64,000 bases of DNA from JAVBLW01 sp031553215 (GTDB lineage Bacteria; Bacillota_I; Bacilli_A; Acholeplasmatales; Anaeroplasmataceae): positions 248,001 through 312,000 of the forward strand of contig JAVBLW010000006.1 of NCBI GenBank assembly GCA_031553215.1. Reading direction: 5' to 3'. Both the position numbers and the translations under genes were made by a program. Every line of letters begins with the position of its first letter. Within the stretch, counting starts at the first letter, position 1. The notes under the pieces were generated by a model. It was not told where the DNA came from. It ran no database searches and saw nothing but the letters and a program-made list of their open reading frames with translations. Of the stretch, positions 54,581 to 62,719 are shown piece by piece.

Positions 54581-55818
54581 TACGCCTTCACCTCAAAACG
54601 ATTAAATCTCTTACTTATTAATTTTACACTTATGCTCAAAACGAAAACAACAAGTAAAATTATAATTGATATTGCACAGCATAAATCTGTACTGTTTTTA
54701 TCTCCACCCATTAATGCCCATATATGAACAGAAAGAGATGTAGATCTTTCAGTTATTAAAATTTTGTCCTTAACTGATGTTCCTATAACGAATATTAATG
54801 CAGCACTCTCTCCAATTATTCTTCCTATTGATAAGATTACTGATGTCAAAATACCATTAACTGCATTAGGTATTACAACCTTAAATACTGTTTGAGTTTT
54901 ACTTGCTCCTAAAGCAAGAGATGCTTGACGATAGCTATCTGGTATAACCTTTAGAGCTTCTTCAGTTGTTCTGATAATTACTGGTAGAAGGATAATAGAT
55001 AATGTTAATGCCCCACTAATAAGACTTCCTCCATCGGTGCCTGCCACTGTATCCATGATTGGAATAAATATAATTACCCCAACAAGTCCAAAGATTATTG
55101 ATGGTATACCACTTGTCATTTCAATCATTGTTCGCATTAATTTGGTGATTTTATTTTCTTTAGCATATTCATGTAAATATACTGCAGCTCCAATTCCTAA
55201 AGGTAATGCAATTATTAGGGTTAATATAATAAGATAAATTGTTGTAATAATTGATCCTCTTATTCCGCCTCCACCTTCAGTCAATGTCATATCATCTATG
55301 GCAGTTGCCATATCCATTATACTTACAATATATTTTGCCCCATTTTTGGCAAAGGCGTATAAGTATACATCATCACTTGGATCTTCTAAATCTTCTCCAG
55401 GTCCAGATACTACAATTCTACCAATTTTTTGATTTAGTTTTATTGTAACATAATTTTTACTATTTGACGAGTCATGCATATTTTTTAATGGAGAATTTTC
55501 TGAAATATAACTAACATATACTTCTAATTCATTAGCATTATTAGTTCTTTGACTTAATCCTACACCCCATACCGATGAAAAGTGAACGCCACTTTTCTTA
55601 GGATCTGTATATCCACCCAAATTATAGTTTTCTCCACTATTCATATTAACTAAGTATTGGTTTGGGGTATAATCACCTGTTATCATATTCCAGCTTAATT
55701 TACTAGCACCTTTTGAAAATATGAAAACAATAATTGCAGCTAATACTAATACTCCAAAGCTAGAAAACAAATAGGTTATTCCATTTAAAATAGAGTCTGT
55801 TCTTTTTCTCTTTTTCAT
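54580..55818 (-). CDS. pstA: Phosphate ABC transporter permease PstA
   Basis: 412 residues, longer than usual (about 280-300) because of an extracytoplasmic insert between TM1 (about 17-38) and the permease core: about 130 residues (GDYTPNQYLVNM... to MDMATAIDD) that are also seen in some Clostridia. The core has GGGIRGSIITTIYLI, the EAA-type loop SYRQASLALGASKTQTVFKVVIPNAVNGI and five TM helices. Coupled to pstC by TAATG overlap. Confidence 0.93.
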   Translation of the reverse strand: MKKRKRTDSILNGITYLFSSFGVLVLAAIIVFIFSKGASKLSWNMITGDYTPNQYLVNMNSGENYNLGGYTDPKKSGVHFSSVWGVGLSQRTNNANELEVYVSYISENSPLKNMHDSSNSKNYVTIKLNQKIGRIVVSGPGEDLEDPSDDVYLYAFAKNGAKYIVSIMDMATAIDDMTLTEGGGGIRGSIITTIYLIILTLIIALPLGIGAAVYLHEYAKENKITKLMRTMIEMTSGIPSIIFGLVGVIIFIPIMDTVAGTDGGSLISGALTLSIILLPVIIRTTEEALKVIPDSYRQASLALGASKTQTVFKVVIPNAVNGILTSVILSIGRIIGESAALIFVIGTSVKDKILITERSTSLSVHIWALMGGDKNSTDLCCAISIIILLVVFVLSISVKLISKRFNRFEVKA

Positions 55819-56738
55819 TATTTAAATAACCTCCTTTTTACAAAATTTAATCCTATATTAGTACATATTATTACAGCTATTAATACTACTCCAACACTAA
55901 ATCTAATATCATAACCAAGACCTTGACTTTCTCCAAATCCAGTCATCATAGTAGAGGTTAGTGTTCTAGTTATATCAAATAAATTCAGTGTTGGGCCTGT
56001 AAATTTGTTACCAGCTACCATTGATATAGCTGTTGCCTCACCGATAGCCCTACCAACTCCCAAAATTATCCCTGAAAAAATTCCTGATTTGGCTCCACGA
56101 AGAACAATTTTAAAATTTGTTTGAGTCATACTTGCACCAAGTGCTAGTGATCCATTTACTTGTTCTTGTTTTACTGCTTTTATACTTGTAATACTTATCA
56201 TAGTTATTGTTGGCATTATCATTATTGCTAAGACCAAAACGGTAGATATGGTAGAAATACCTCCATATGTTTGATACCCAAAGACATTAGCTACATTTTT
56301 TACTAAAGCAGTAATAACCCCCACTCCAAATAGACCATATATAATTGATGGTATACTAGCTAGCAGCTCTACTGCCGAGCTTATTATCGAACCAATTTTC
56401 TTTGGAGCTATTTTTGCCACGAATAATGCAGTTAGAACTGATATAGGTACCGCTATTAAAGTAGCTAGTATAACAACATATAAGGTATTAATAATTATAA
56501 ATCCAACCGAATATACGTTTGGTGCACTGTTCCAAGTTGTTCCAAATATAAATTTGAAAAAACTTACTCTATATCCTTGTCCATCAATTGTGTACTTTTT
56601 AAAGAACGGTGTCATTCCTTTTAGACATATAAAAAAGACTATAAATACGATTATTGATGCACATATAAGTGTAATGGCTAAGAATATGCCTTTCACTATT
56701 TTATCTGTTACTGTTTTTCTTGCTGTTCTTTTTTCCAT
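55818..56738 (-). CDS. pstC: Phosphate ABC transporter permease PstC
   Basis: About 306 residues, six TM helices. Cytoplasmic start with basic residues (KRTARKTVTDKIVK), TM1 about 18-40, EAA loop EQVNGSLALGASMTQTNFKIVLRGAKSGI, GRAIGEATAISMVAGN motif. The longest frame starts at a GTG four codons upstream; I prefer the ATG before EKRTARK but neither has a strong site, since a hairpin occupies the pstS-pstC spacer. Confidence 0.93.
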   Translation of the reverse strand: MEKRTARKTVTDKIVKGIFLAITLICASIIVFIVFFICLKGMTPFFKKYTIDGQGYRVSFFKFIFGTTWNSAPNVYSVGFIIINTLYVVILATLIAVPISVLTALFVAKIAPKKIGSIISSAVELLASIPSIIYGLFGVGVITALVKNVANVFGYQTYGGISTISTVLVLAIMIMPTITMISITSIKAVKQEQVNGSLALGASMTQTNFKIVLRGAKSGIFSGIILGVGRAIGEATAISMVAGNKFTGPTLNLFDITRTLTSTMMTGFGESQGLGYDIRFSVGVVLIAVIICTNIGLNFVKRRLFK

Positions 56739-56756
56739 ACGCATAAACACGAAGAA

Positions 56757-56775
56757 GAATAGGCACGGCCTATTC
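56757..56775 (-). other. Intercistronic hairpin between pstS and pstC
   Basis: Perfect 8-bp stem GAATAGGC/GCCTATTC with a 3-nt loop overlapping the pstS stop. No strong T-run. Could stabilise the pstS mRNA end or partly attenuate transcription, a common way to overproduce the binding protein. Confidence 0.55.
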
Positions 56776-57693
56776 TATTACTTCACTCCATTTAGTTTTT
56801 GATCCTGAGAATATTTCTTTTAATTCTGTTGCTGTAGAAGCTTTGTAAGGATTTTTCTTATTTACTACTGCTACAATTGCATCTACACACATTTTTCCTG
56901 CTGTACCTTGTGCTGCAGCCTCTTCAGCCTTTAACTCTCTTGATAAGAATGCAACATGTAATTTACCTGTAGAATCTTTTTCACTTCCTTGAGTACCCTT
57001 GTAAGCATCACTACTTCCAGAATGGGCATGTTCTCTTACAAAGTTTCCGCATAGTTTACTAAATTCTAAACTTAATGCTTCTGCCATTTTTTGAACTGAA
57101 GTTGATCCTCCAAATTTAATTGTTACTGACTTATTGTCTTGTGTACATACTGGGTAATTTGCCTTAATTGAATCCCAAGTTGGAGCAGAATTTATTCCTG
57201 ATACAATTCCATCTTTTTCTTCCATTATCATTAACCCTTGTTTAGTTCCCATGAAGGCAACGAATGCTTCAACTATTTGTTGTTCCTTTTCAGTTGCAAA
57301 CTCACTTCTTGTGATATAATTGAAATTTCTTGTTAATGAATATGATTCATTTAAAACATTTTCTTTTGTTGCTTCAACGCCTTCAAAGCTTAAACCAACT
57401 AACTTTGAATCACCCAATGATGCTAATGAAATATATCCGATCCCATATTTATCATTTTCTACCGCTGATACAACTTGTGAATTTCCTGTTTGTTCACTTG
57501 CTCCAGGTGCTAACTTTGTATCATCCTTTATCGCATCTGTATAACCAATTGCAGTAAAGAAACCATCTCTTGTTCCACTATCTCTATCTCTTGTATAAAC
57601 CTTTATTGTACTTTCCTTATCGAAAGAATCCCCACAGCTTCCTAAAGCTGCAATACCTGCTAATGCGCATAATCCATATAATAATTTTTTCAT
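56770..57693 (-). CDS. pstS: Phosphate-binding lipoprotein PstS, apparently circularly permuted
   Basis: 307 residues, lipoprotein signal with lipobox LGSC (Cys20). The half that normally comes second is first: YTRDRDSGTRDGFF (SGTR at 39-42, phosphate contact), GYISLASLGD, SFEGVEATKENV. The half that normally comes first follows: IKFGGSTSVQKMAEAL (GGST 195-198), HSGSSDAYKGT, DAIVAVVNKKNPYK, LKEIFSGSKTKW at the very C-terminus. Compared with Bacillus PstS this is a swap of the two halves with all ligand segments kept. First gene of the pst-pho operon, preceded by a Pho box. Function as phosphate receptor is inferred from context and motifs. Confidence 0.88.
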   Translation of the reverse strand: MKKLLYGLCALAGIAALGSCGDSFDKESTIKVYTRDRDSGTRDGFFTAIGYTDAIKDDTKLAPGASEQTGNSQVVSAVENDKYGIGYISLASLGDSKLVGLSFEGVEATKENVLNESYSLTRNFNYITRSEFATEKEQQIVEAFVAFMGTKQGLMIMEEKDGIVSGINSAPTWDSIKANYPVCTQDNKSVTIKFGGSTSVQKMAEALSLEFSKLCGNFVREHAHSGSSDAYKGTQGSEKDSTGKLHVAFLSRELKAEEAAAQGTAGKMCVDAIVAVVNKKNPYKASTATELKEIFSGSKTKWSEVIE

Positions 57694-57723
57694 AATTATC
57701 TTCCTTCCTATTTACAATTACAT

Positions 57724-57787
57724 TTTATACTTTTATCTTTCCCCAAAATACTCCAACTTAGTAAAGAATTGTAAAGAAAATGTAAAG
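57724..57787 (-). promoter_or_regulatory. pst promoter with Pho box
   Basis: Minus strand direct repeats CTTTACA, CTTTACA, CTTTACT at 57781-57787, 57770-57776 and 57760-57766 (periods 11 and 10 bp), matching the TTNACA-type PhoP box. A TATAAA -10 lies at 57724-57729. Confidence 0.8.
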
Positions 57788-57826
57788 AAAAAAGGCCGTT
57801 GCACTTTTCTAAAGTACAATAGCCTT
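57788..57826 (-). terminator. Terminator after GH43 gene
   Basis: Fifteen-position stem (AAGGC...GCCTT, two weak positions) with a 4-nt loop followed by six T on the minus strand. Abuts the Pho box. Confidence 0.8.
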
Positions 57827-57830
57827 AATA

Positions 57831-59330
57831 TTATATTTTTTTACCTTTAGTATTGAAATACTTAAACTTTCCGTATCCTACACTATCTTTCTTTCCTTTT
57901 GCATAAATACCATACTTAGCACCTATCCAACGCCCAGCTACAGCTTTATATTTATCATTAAATAATTTATTATTAAATCCTAATTGGTATATTCCATCAT
58001 AGATATTACTATTTTTTAAACTTAAATTAAAAACAATATTACTTTCTTCATAAAGTGCATCATATAAAACTTCATCTATTTCATTCTTAAATACGCCTTT
58101 TTTTATTTGTAGGTGATTTACTCCATTAATTCTAGAAACACAAATATAATGATATACCTCACCCATCATTACCATTCCTACTTCATCGCCATCATTTAAT
58201 AGATTTAATTCTACTAATGTATCAGCTTTAAAATTTAAATGGGTAATCTTTTGTAAAAATAAATTAGGAGCCATATTTAAGCTATTATATGCTAAGTCAT
58301 TATGATAATAACAATTTAATTTTAAACCATTATCAATTTCATACCAATTATCTTTCTTATTAGCGGGAGTTTGCCATATCATTGATAATTCATTATTAAA
58401 TTTATCTGATGACGGTATAGAGTAATTACTTTTCTTATTAATTAAATATGGATGGAAACTAACAGGACTACCTCCTAAAAGCAAATCCTTTGTACTACCA
58501 CATAATGGCCAATCATTATGCCATGTAACTGGTTGTAAATGAACTATTCTTCCATACGCCCTCATATCTTGAAAGTGTATAAATGCCCAATTATCTTTAT
58601 TATCTAAATCAATTAGAGCACCTTGATGAGGTCCATTCACTAATGTGTCATTTTGCATTAAAACAATTTTTGTTTCATATGGTCCATAGATATATCTACT
58701 TCTAAGACAAACTTGCCATCCACCTTTTACACTTCCAGCAGGAGCCATTATATAATAATACCCATTTCTTTCATTAAATTTAGGTCCTTCAATGGTAGGA
58801 TTATCATTATGTCCATCATATACAATCTTATAATCAGTAATTTGAGTTTTCAAATCATTAGAAACTTCATATATACCTAAACAAGAATTAAAACCAATTC
58901 TTGATTTAGCAAAACCAACAGCCATATAACATTTTCCATTAGTCCATATTGGGCACGGATCAATGATTCCCTTACCAGGAATTACACACCATAAATCACT
59001 CCATTCACCATACGGGTCAGTGGTGCTTGAAACATATATTCCTTCGTCTGGAAATGGAATTATACAATAATATACACCATCATGATATCTAATAGCTGGT
59101 GCCCATGCACCATCGCCATGACATACATCATCAAATCTCTTAAAAGGTATTTCATCATATACATAATTAATTATTTCCCAATCAACTAAATTCTTTGAAT
59201 GTAGGATCGGAACTCCTGGTGTATGATTAAAACTAGATGCAACCATAAAGAAGTCTTTCCCTACTCTTATTGCATCAGGATCTGAATAATCAGCTTGTAA
59301 TATTGGATTATTGTATATTAATTCTTTCAT
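57831..59330 (-). CDS. Glycoside hydrolase family 43 (beta-xylosidase/arabinofuranosidase-like)
   Basis: 499 residues, no signal peptide, so intracellular. Five-bladed propeller: NPILQADYSDPDAIRVGKDFFMVASSFNHTPGVPILHSKNLVDWE with the catalytic base Asp (YSDPD), GIIDPCPIW with the pKa-modulating Asp, and TIEGPKF with the catalytic acid Glu. The C-terminal 200 residues are a beta-sandwich (LNLLNDGDEVGMVMMG) typical of GH43_12-type enzymes. Likely acts on imported xylo- or arabino-oligosaccharides. Its ATG overlaps the end of the YczE-like gene by 23 bases. Confidence 0.9.
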   Translation of the reverse strand: MKELIYNNPILQADYSDPDAIRVGKDFFMVASSFNHTPGVPILHSKNLVDWEIINYVYDEIPFKRFDDVCHGDGAWAPAIRYHDGVYYCIIPFPDEGIYVSSTTDPYGEWSDLWCVIPGKGIIDPCPIWTNGKCYMAVGFAKSRIGFNSCLGIYEVSNDLKTQITDYKIVYDGHNDNPTIEGPKFNERNGYYYIMAPAGSVKGGWQVCLRSRYIYGPYETKIVLMQNDTLVNGPHQGALIDLDNKDNWAFIHFQDMRAYGRIVHLQPVTWHNDWPLCGSTKDLLLGGSPVSFHPYLINKKSNYSIPSSDKFNNELSMIWQTPANKKDNWYEIDNGLKLNCYYHNDLAYNSLNMAPNLFLQKITHLNFKADTLVELNLLNDGDEVGMVMMGEVYHYICVSRINGVNHLQIKKGVFKNEIDEVLYDALYEESNIVFNLSLKNSNIYDGIYQLGFNNKLFNDKYKAVAGRWIGAKYGIYAKGKKDSVGYGKFKYFNTKGKKI

Positions 59331-59955
59331 TTATATGCTCCTTTAATTTTTTCTTTTGGAATGGTTTTTTTAATAGTTCTAACAAAGGTCCAAATAATAC
59401 CATATCAATAACAGTACCAACCCCAATAGTAATCTTTTCTTTAAAAATAATAGATAACAATATAACTACTACTATAAATATCACATCAAAAAATTGTCTG
59501 ACAAACCCCATTTTTTTATTTAATTTTAAAGCTATTGCATCCGCAAGTCCTTCAAGTGGAGTCTTTGCGACACCGCTATTTAGAATAATTAATACTCCAA
59601 TAGATTTAATAAATACTGATACAATATATAATAACACTCTTAGAATATAATTTTTTATTTCAAAGTTCTTTAATAATTGATATAAAAAGAAATTTAGTAT
59701 AAAACCTGATATTAGAATAAGCATTATTTGTAGTACTTCATTTTTCTTAAAATCTCTTTTTAAAATCACCACTTGTAATAGAAAATAAATGAATGATCCT
59801 ATCATTGAAATTGTTCCAACCTTAACCAATGAGATTTTTGATAAGGTTAAAAATAATGCATCATTTGGACCAACACCTACATCAACTTTATAACAAAGTG
59901 CTACTCCAAAATATAAAATTAAAATCGCTACAACAAACAAAAATATTTTTTTCAT
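59308..59955 (-). CDS. YczE/YitT-like integral membrane protein
   Basis: About 215 residues with five to six TM helices; motif VGVGPNDALFLTLSK after TM1 and SGVAKTPLEGLADAIALKLNKK, with ITIGVGTVIDMVLFGPLLE near the C-terminus, are typical of the YczE family. Transport substrate unknown. Start at the ATG after AAGAGGAAG. Upstream partner of the GH43 gene, whose start it overlaps. Confidence 0.8.
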   Translation of the reverse strand: MKKIFLFVVAILILYFGVALCYKVDVGVGPNDALFLTLSKISLVKVGTISMIGSFIYFLLQVVILKRDFKKNEVLQIMLILISGFILNFFLYQLLKNFEIKNYILRVLLYIVSVFIKSIGVLIILNSGVAKTPLEGLADAIALKLNKKMGFVRQFFDVIFIVVVILLSIIFKEKITIGVGTVIDMVLFGPLLELLKKPFQKKKLKEHINERINIQ

Positions 59956-60055
59956 AAACTTCCTCTTATAATACATACATATATTATAATACTACTCTTG
60001 TATATTTTATATATAATTCATCTTTTTTTAAAGGAAAAAATAACACAAAGCAGAA

Positions 60056-60088
60056 ATAAAAATAAAATAGATAGTAAATACCATCTAT
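60056..60088 (-). terminator. Terminator after nifU
   Basis: Stem ATAGATGGTA/TACTATCTAT with one G-U, followed by TTTATTTTTATTT on the minus strand. Confidence 0.65.
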
Positions 60089-60100
60089 ATATATTTTTAT

Positions 60101-60529
60101 TTAATTATTCTCTTCTTCAGAAATATCATTTACTGGTTTTTTTAATCCATCTATCTTAACACTTGATTTCTCAGAATAGTCCCATAATGCAGCATGAATA
60201 GCTTCCTCTGCAAGTAATGAACAGTGTATTTTTTCCTTAGGTAATCCATCTAATGCTTCCATAACAACTTTATTAGTTACTTGCATTGCTTCATCTATTG
60301 TCTTTCCTTTTACAAGTTCCGTTGCCATACTACTAGTCGCTACTGCAGCACCACATCCAAAGGTTTTAAATTTAACATCTTGAATGATCCCTTTATTATC
60401 AATATCTAAATAGACACGCATAATATCGCCACATCTTGCATTACCAACTGTACCTACTCCTTTAGCATCTTCTATTTCTCCTACATTCCTTGGATTATAA
60501 AAATGATCCATTACTTTTTCGCTATACAT
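60101..60529 (-). CDS. nifU: Iron-sulfur cluster scaffold protein NifU/IscU
   Basis: 142 residues, single IscU-type domain. Start MYSEKVMDHFYNPRNVGEIEDA is diagnostic; the three cluster cysteines are in GNARCGDIM, FKTFGCGAAVA and KEKIHCSLLAEEAI. Lacks the C-terminal domains of full-length NifU. Overlaps nifS by 8 bases; partner of the desulfurase. Confidence 0.95.
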   Translation of the reverse strand: MYSEKVMDHFYNPRNVGEIEDAKGVGTVGNARCGDIMRVYLDIDNKGIIQDVKFKTFGCGAAVATSSMATELVKGKTIDEAMQVTNKVVMEALDGLPKEKIHCSLLAEEAIHAALWDYSEKSSVKIDGLKKPVNDISEEENN

Positions 60530-61721
60530 TTCTTTCTTCCTTCCTATTTTCTTTTAAAAAATCCTCATATAATGGTGACATGCTTCGTAATCTTTCAATA
60601 ATTTGCTTTAATGAATCTATTACAAAATCTATTTCTTCTATTGGATTATCTTTTGATAAGGTTAATCTTAGTGAGCCATGCGCAATCTCATGAGGTAACC
60701 CAATTGCAAGGAGTACATGTGATGGATCCAATGAACCTGAAGTACAAGCTGATCCACTAGAAGCACATATTCCTTGTTGGTTTAGTAATATTAGCATTGA
60801 TTCTCCCTCGATAAATCTAAAGCAGAAACTTGCGTTATTTGGAAGTCGATCTTTTTCATCACCATTCAATCTTGAATAAGGAATTTCCGTTAATACTCTA
60901 TTAATTAGATAATCTCTAATTCGGGTTTCTTCTTCAATATTATCTTTCATTGATTCTTTTGCAATTGAAGCTGCTTTTCCTAAGCCTACAATACTAGGAA
61001 CATTTAATGTTCCAGCACGTTTTCCCTTTTCTTGTGCACCTCCATGAATAAAAGAACCAAGTTTTATACCTTTTCTTATATATAATATACCTATGCCTTT
61101 GGGTCCATAAAATTTATGACCACTTGCGCTTAATAAGTCTATATTCATATCATCTACATCAATTGATATATGACCATATGCTTGAACTGCATCAGTATGG
61201 AATAATACTCCTTTTTGTTTAGCGATTCTTCCGATTTCTTTAATTGGTTCTACAGTACCAATTTCGTTATTTGCGGTCATTATAGAAATCAGAATCGTTG
61301 TTGGCTTTATCGCTTTTTCAAGTTCAAAAATATCTATTTTTCCTTTTTCATTGACATCTAGATAAGTAATTTCATAACCATTTTTTTCAAGATATTCACA
61401 GGTGTGTAATATAGCATGATGTTCTATTTTACTGGTGATAATGTGATTACCTTTTTCCCTATAGGCCTCTGCAATTCCCTTTAACGCCCAATTATCTGAT
61501 TCACTACCACCAGCAGTAAAGTATATTTCTTCTGCCTTTGCACCAATCACCTCAGCTGCACTAATTCTTGCCTTACTTATTGCTTGTTGTGCTTCAATTG
61601 CAAATCCATGTACTGCAGATGGGTTTGCATAATTTTCTTCAAAGAAAGGTAGCATTTCTTTTAATACTTCCTTGTGTACTTTTGTTGTTGCTGCATTATC
61701 TAAATAAATCCAATTTTTCAT
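60522..61721 (-). CDS. nifS: Cysteine desulfurase NifS/IscS
   Basis: 399 residues. PLP enzyme: YLDNAATTKVHKEVL start, SASGHKFYGPKGIG with the PLP lysine, mobile catalytic Cys in CASSGSACTSGSLDPSHVL, RLTLSKDNPIEEID end. Supplies sulfur to NifU. ATG overlaps the Rrf2 gene stop (ATGA). Confidence 0.96.
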   Translation of the reverse strand: MKNWIYLDNAATTKVHKEVLKEMLPFFEENYANPSAVHGFAIEAQQAISKARISAAEVIGAKAEEIYFTAGGSESDNWALKGIAEAYREKGNHIITSKIEHHAILHTCEYLEKNGYEITYLDVNEKGKIDIFELEKAIKPTTILISIMTANNEIGTVEPIKEIGRIAKQKGVLFHTDAVQAYGHISIDVDDMNIDLLSASGHKFYGPKGIGILYIRKGIKLGSFIHGGAQEKGKRAGTLNVPSIVGLGKAASIAKESMKDNIEEETRIRDYLINRVLTEIPYSRLNGDEKDRLPNNASFCFRFIEGESMLILLNQQGICASSGSACTSGSLDPSHVLLAIGLPHEIAHGSLRLTLSKDNPIEEIDFVIDSLKQIIERLRSMSPLYEDFLKENRKEERNV

Positions 61722-62155
61722 AATTCTTCTCCACCTTTCGTAAGTTCTGTTTGCCAGTTAATAACGTCTAATAATGTAATTCCCTCTAAAACATTAGAGA
61801 TTGCATTATCTAATTTTTCCCATACCTTTACAGTTGCACATTTAGATCTACCTTCACAATATATTGCATTATCACCAACACAGCTTGTTGGTGAAATACT
61901 GCCTTCAGTGGCCTTTAATATCATCCCTATTGTATAACTTTCTGGTTTCATAATTAATGTATATCCACCATTTAATCCTCGTTTACCTTGGACAAAACCG
62001 GCTACATATAATCTAGATATAATTTGTTCCAAATACTTTTCTGATATTTCATTTCTTTTTGCTATATCTTTAATTGATACTGGCTTTTCTTTTCCATGTA
62101 TCGCTAAATCTAACAATAGTTTTAATGCATATCTTCCTCTTGAAGAAATATACAT
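61718..62155 (-). CDS. Rrf2/IscR-family transcriptional regulator
   Basis: 145 residues. Winged helix MYISSRGRYALKLLLDLAIHGKEKPVSIKDIAKRNEISEKYLEQIISRLYVAG..VQGKRGLNGGYTL, followed by a cysteine loop CVGDNAIYCEGRSKCATVKVW with three Cys in the spacing of the iron-sulfur site of IscR. Likely represses the Rrf2-nifS-nifU operon when cluster-loaded. First gene of the operon; TATAAT-like box about 30 bases upstream. Confidence 0.9.
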   Translation of the reverse strand: MYISSRGRYALKLLLDLAIHGKEKPVSIKDIAKRNEISEKYLEQIISRLYVAGFVQGKRGLNGGYTLIMKPESYTIGMILKATEGSISPTSCVGDNAIYCEGRSKCATVKVWEKLDNAISNVLEGITLLDVINWQTELTKGGEEL

Positions 62156-62260
62156 TTCATTACCTCCTTGCTTCTTACTAATATTATACTATTTATATAG
62201 GAATTATGGTATTATATGTTTTTTATTACTTGTTATAGAATTTAACTATATATTAGAAAA

Positions 62261-62293
62261 TAAAAAAAGTTATTGGAAATCCAACAACTTTTT
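62261..62293 (-). terminator. Terminator of the nitrogenase-like/NifX-like unit
   Basis: Fourteen-position stem AAAAAGTTGTTGGA/TCCAATAACTTTTT with a short loop and T-run, directly after the NifX-like stop. Confidence 0.8.
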
Positions 62294-62294
62294 A

Positions 62295-62711
62295 CTACTT
62301 CGAAATATCTCTCAATGATTGATGATTATCTATCATATTAAAATATTTAGATATTTTCGTTAATGCTTCATCAATACTACATGATACATCAAATGGTGTA
62401 ATTGCCTTTCTTTCTAATTGTTTTAATGCATTAAATCCAATTTTTGTGCAAATTACACATCTAGAATCAGATATAAATTCTACTTTTTTTGATAAGTCAT
62501 CATTACCTGAACATCTCTTTTCACCACATTTATTTGATGAACCACATTCTGATTTATTATTATCTTCTTTTTCTTCACTAATTACTTTTCTTATTTCTAA
62601 CTTTTTATATGATAGTCCCTCTACTTCATATATAAGAAATTTTTGAGCTGAACCAAATGTTTGATCGATATTTATTTCATCTGATGATGCAACTGCTATT
62701 TTATAAGACAT
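62295..62711 (-). CDS. NifX/NifB-type dinitrogenase iron-molybdenum cofactor-binding protein
   Basis: 138 residues. RNase H-like fold of the NifX family: IAVASSDEINIDQTFGSAQKFLIYEVEG at the N-terminus and FISDSRCVICTKIGFNALKQLERKAITPFDVSCSIDEAL at the C-terminus. A cysteine-rich insert lies between (about 55-72: CGSSNKCGEKRC). Binds iron-sulfur or FeMo-cofactor precursors in known members. Nine bases after the nitrogenase-component-1-like gene, thus one operon. Confidence 0.85.
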   Translation of the reverse strand: MSYKIAVASSDEINIDQTFGSAQKFLIYEVEGLSYKKLEIRKVISEEKEDNNKSECGSSNKCGEKRCSGNDDLSKKVEFISDSRCVICTKIGFNALKQLERKAITPFDVSCSIDEALTKISKYFNMIDNHQSLRDISK

Positions 62712-62719
62712 ACTTACAC

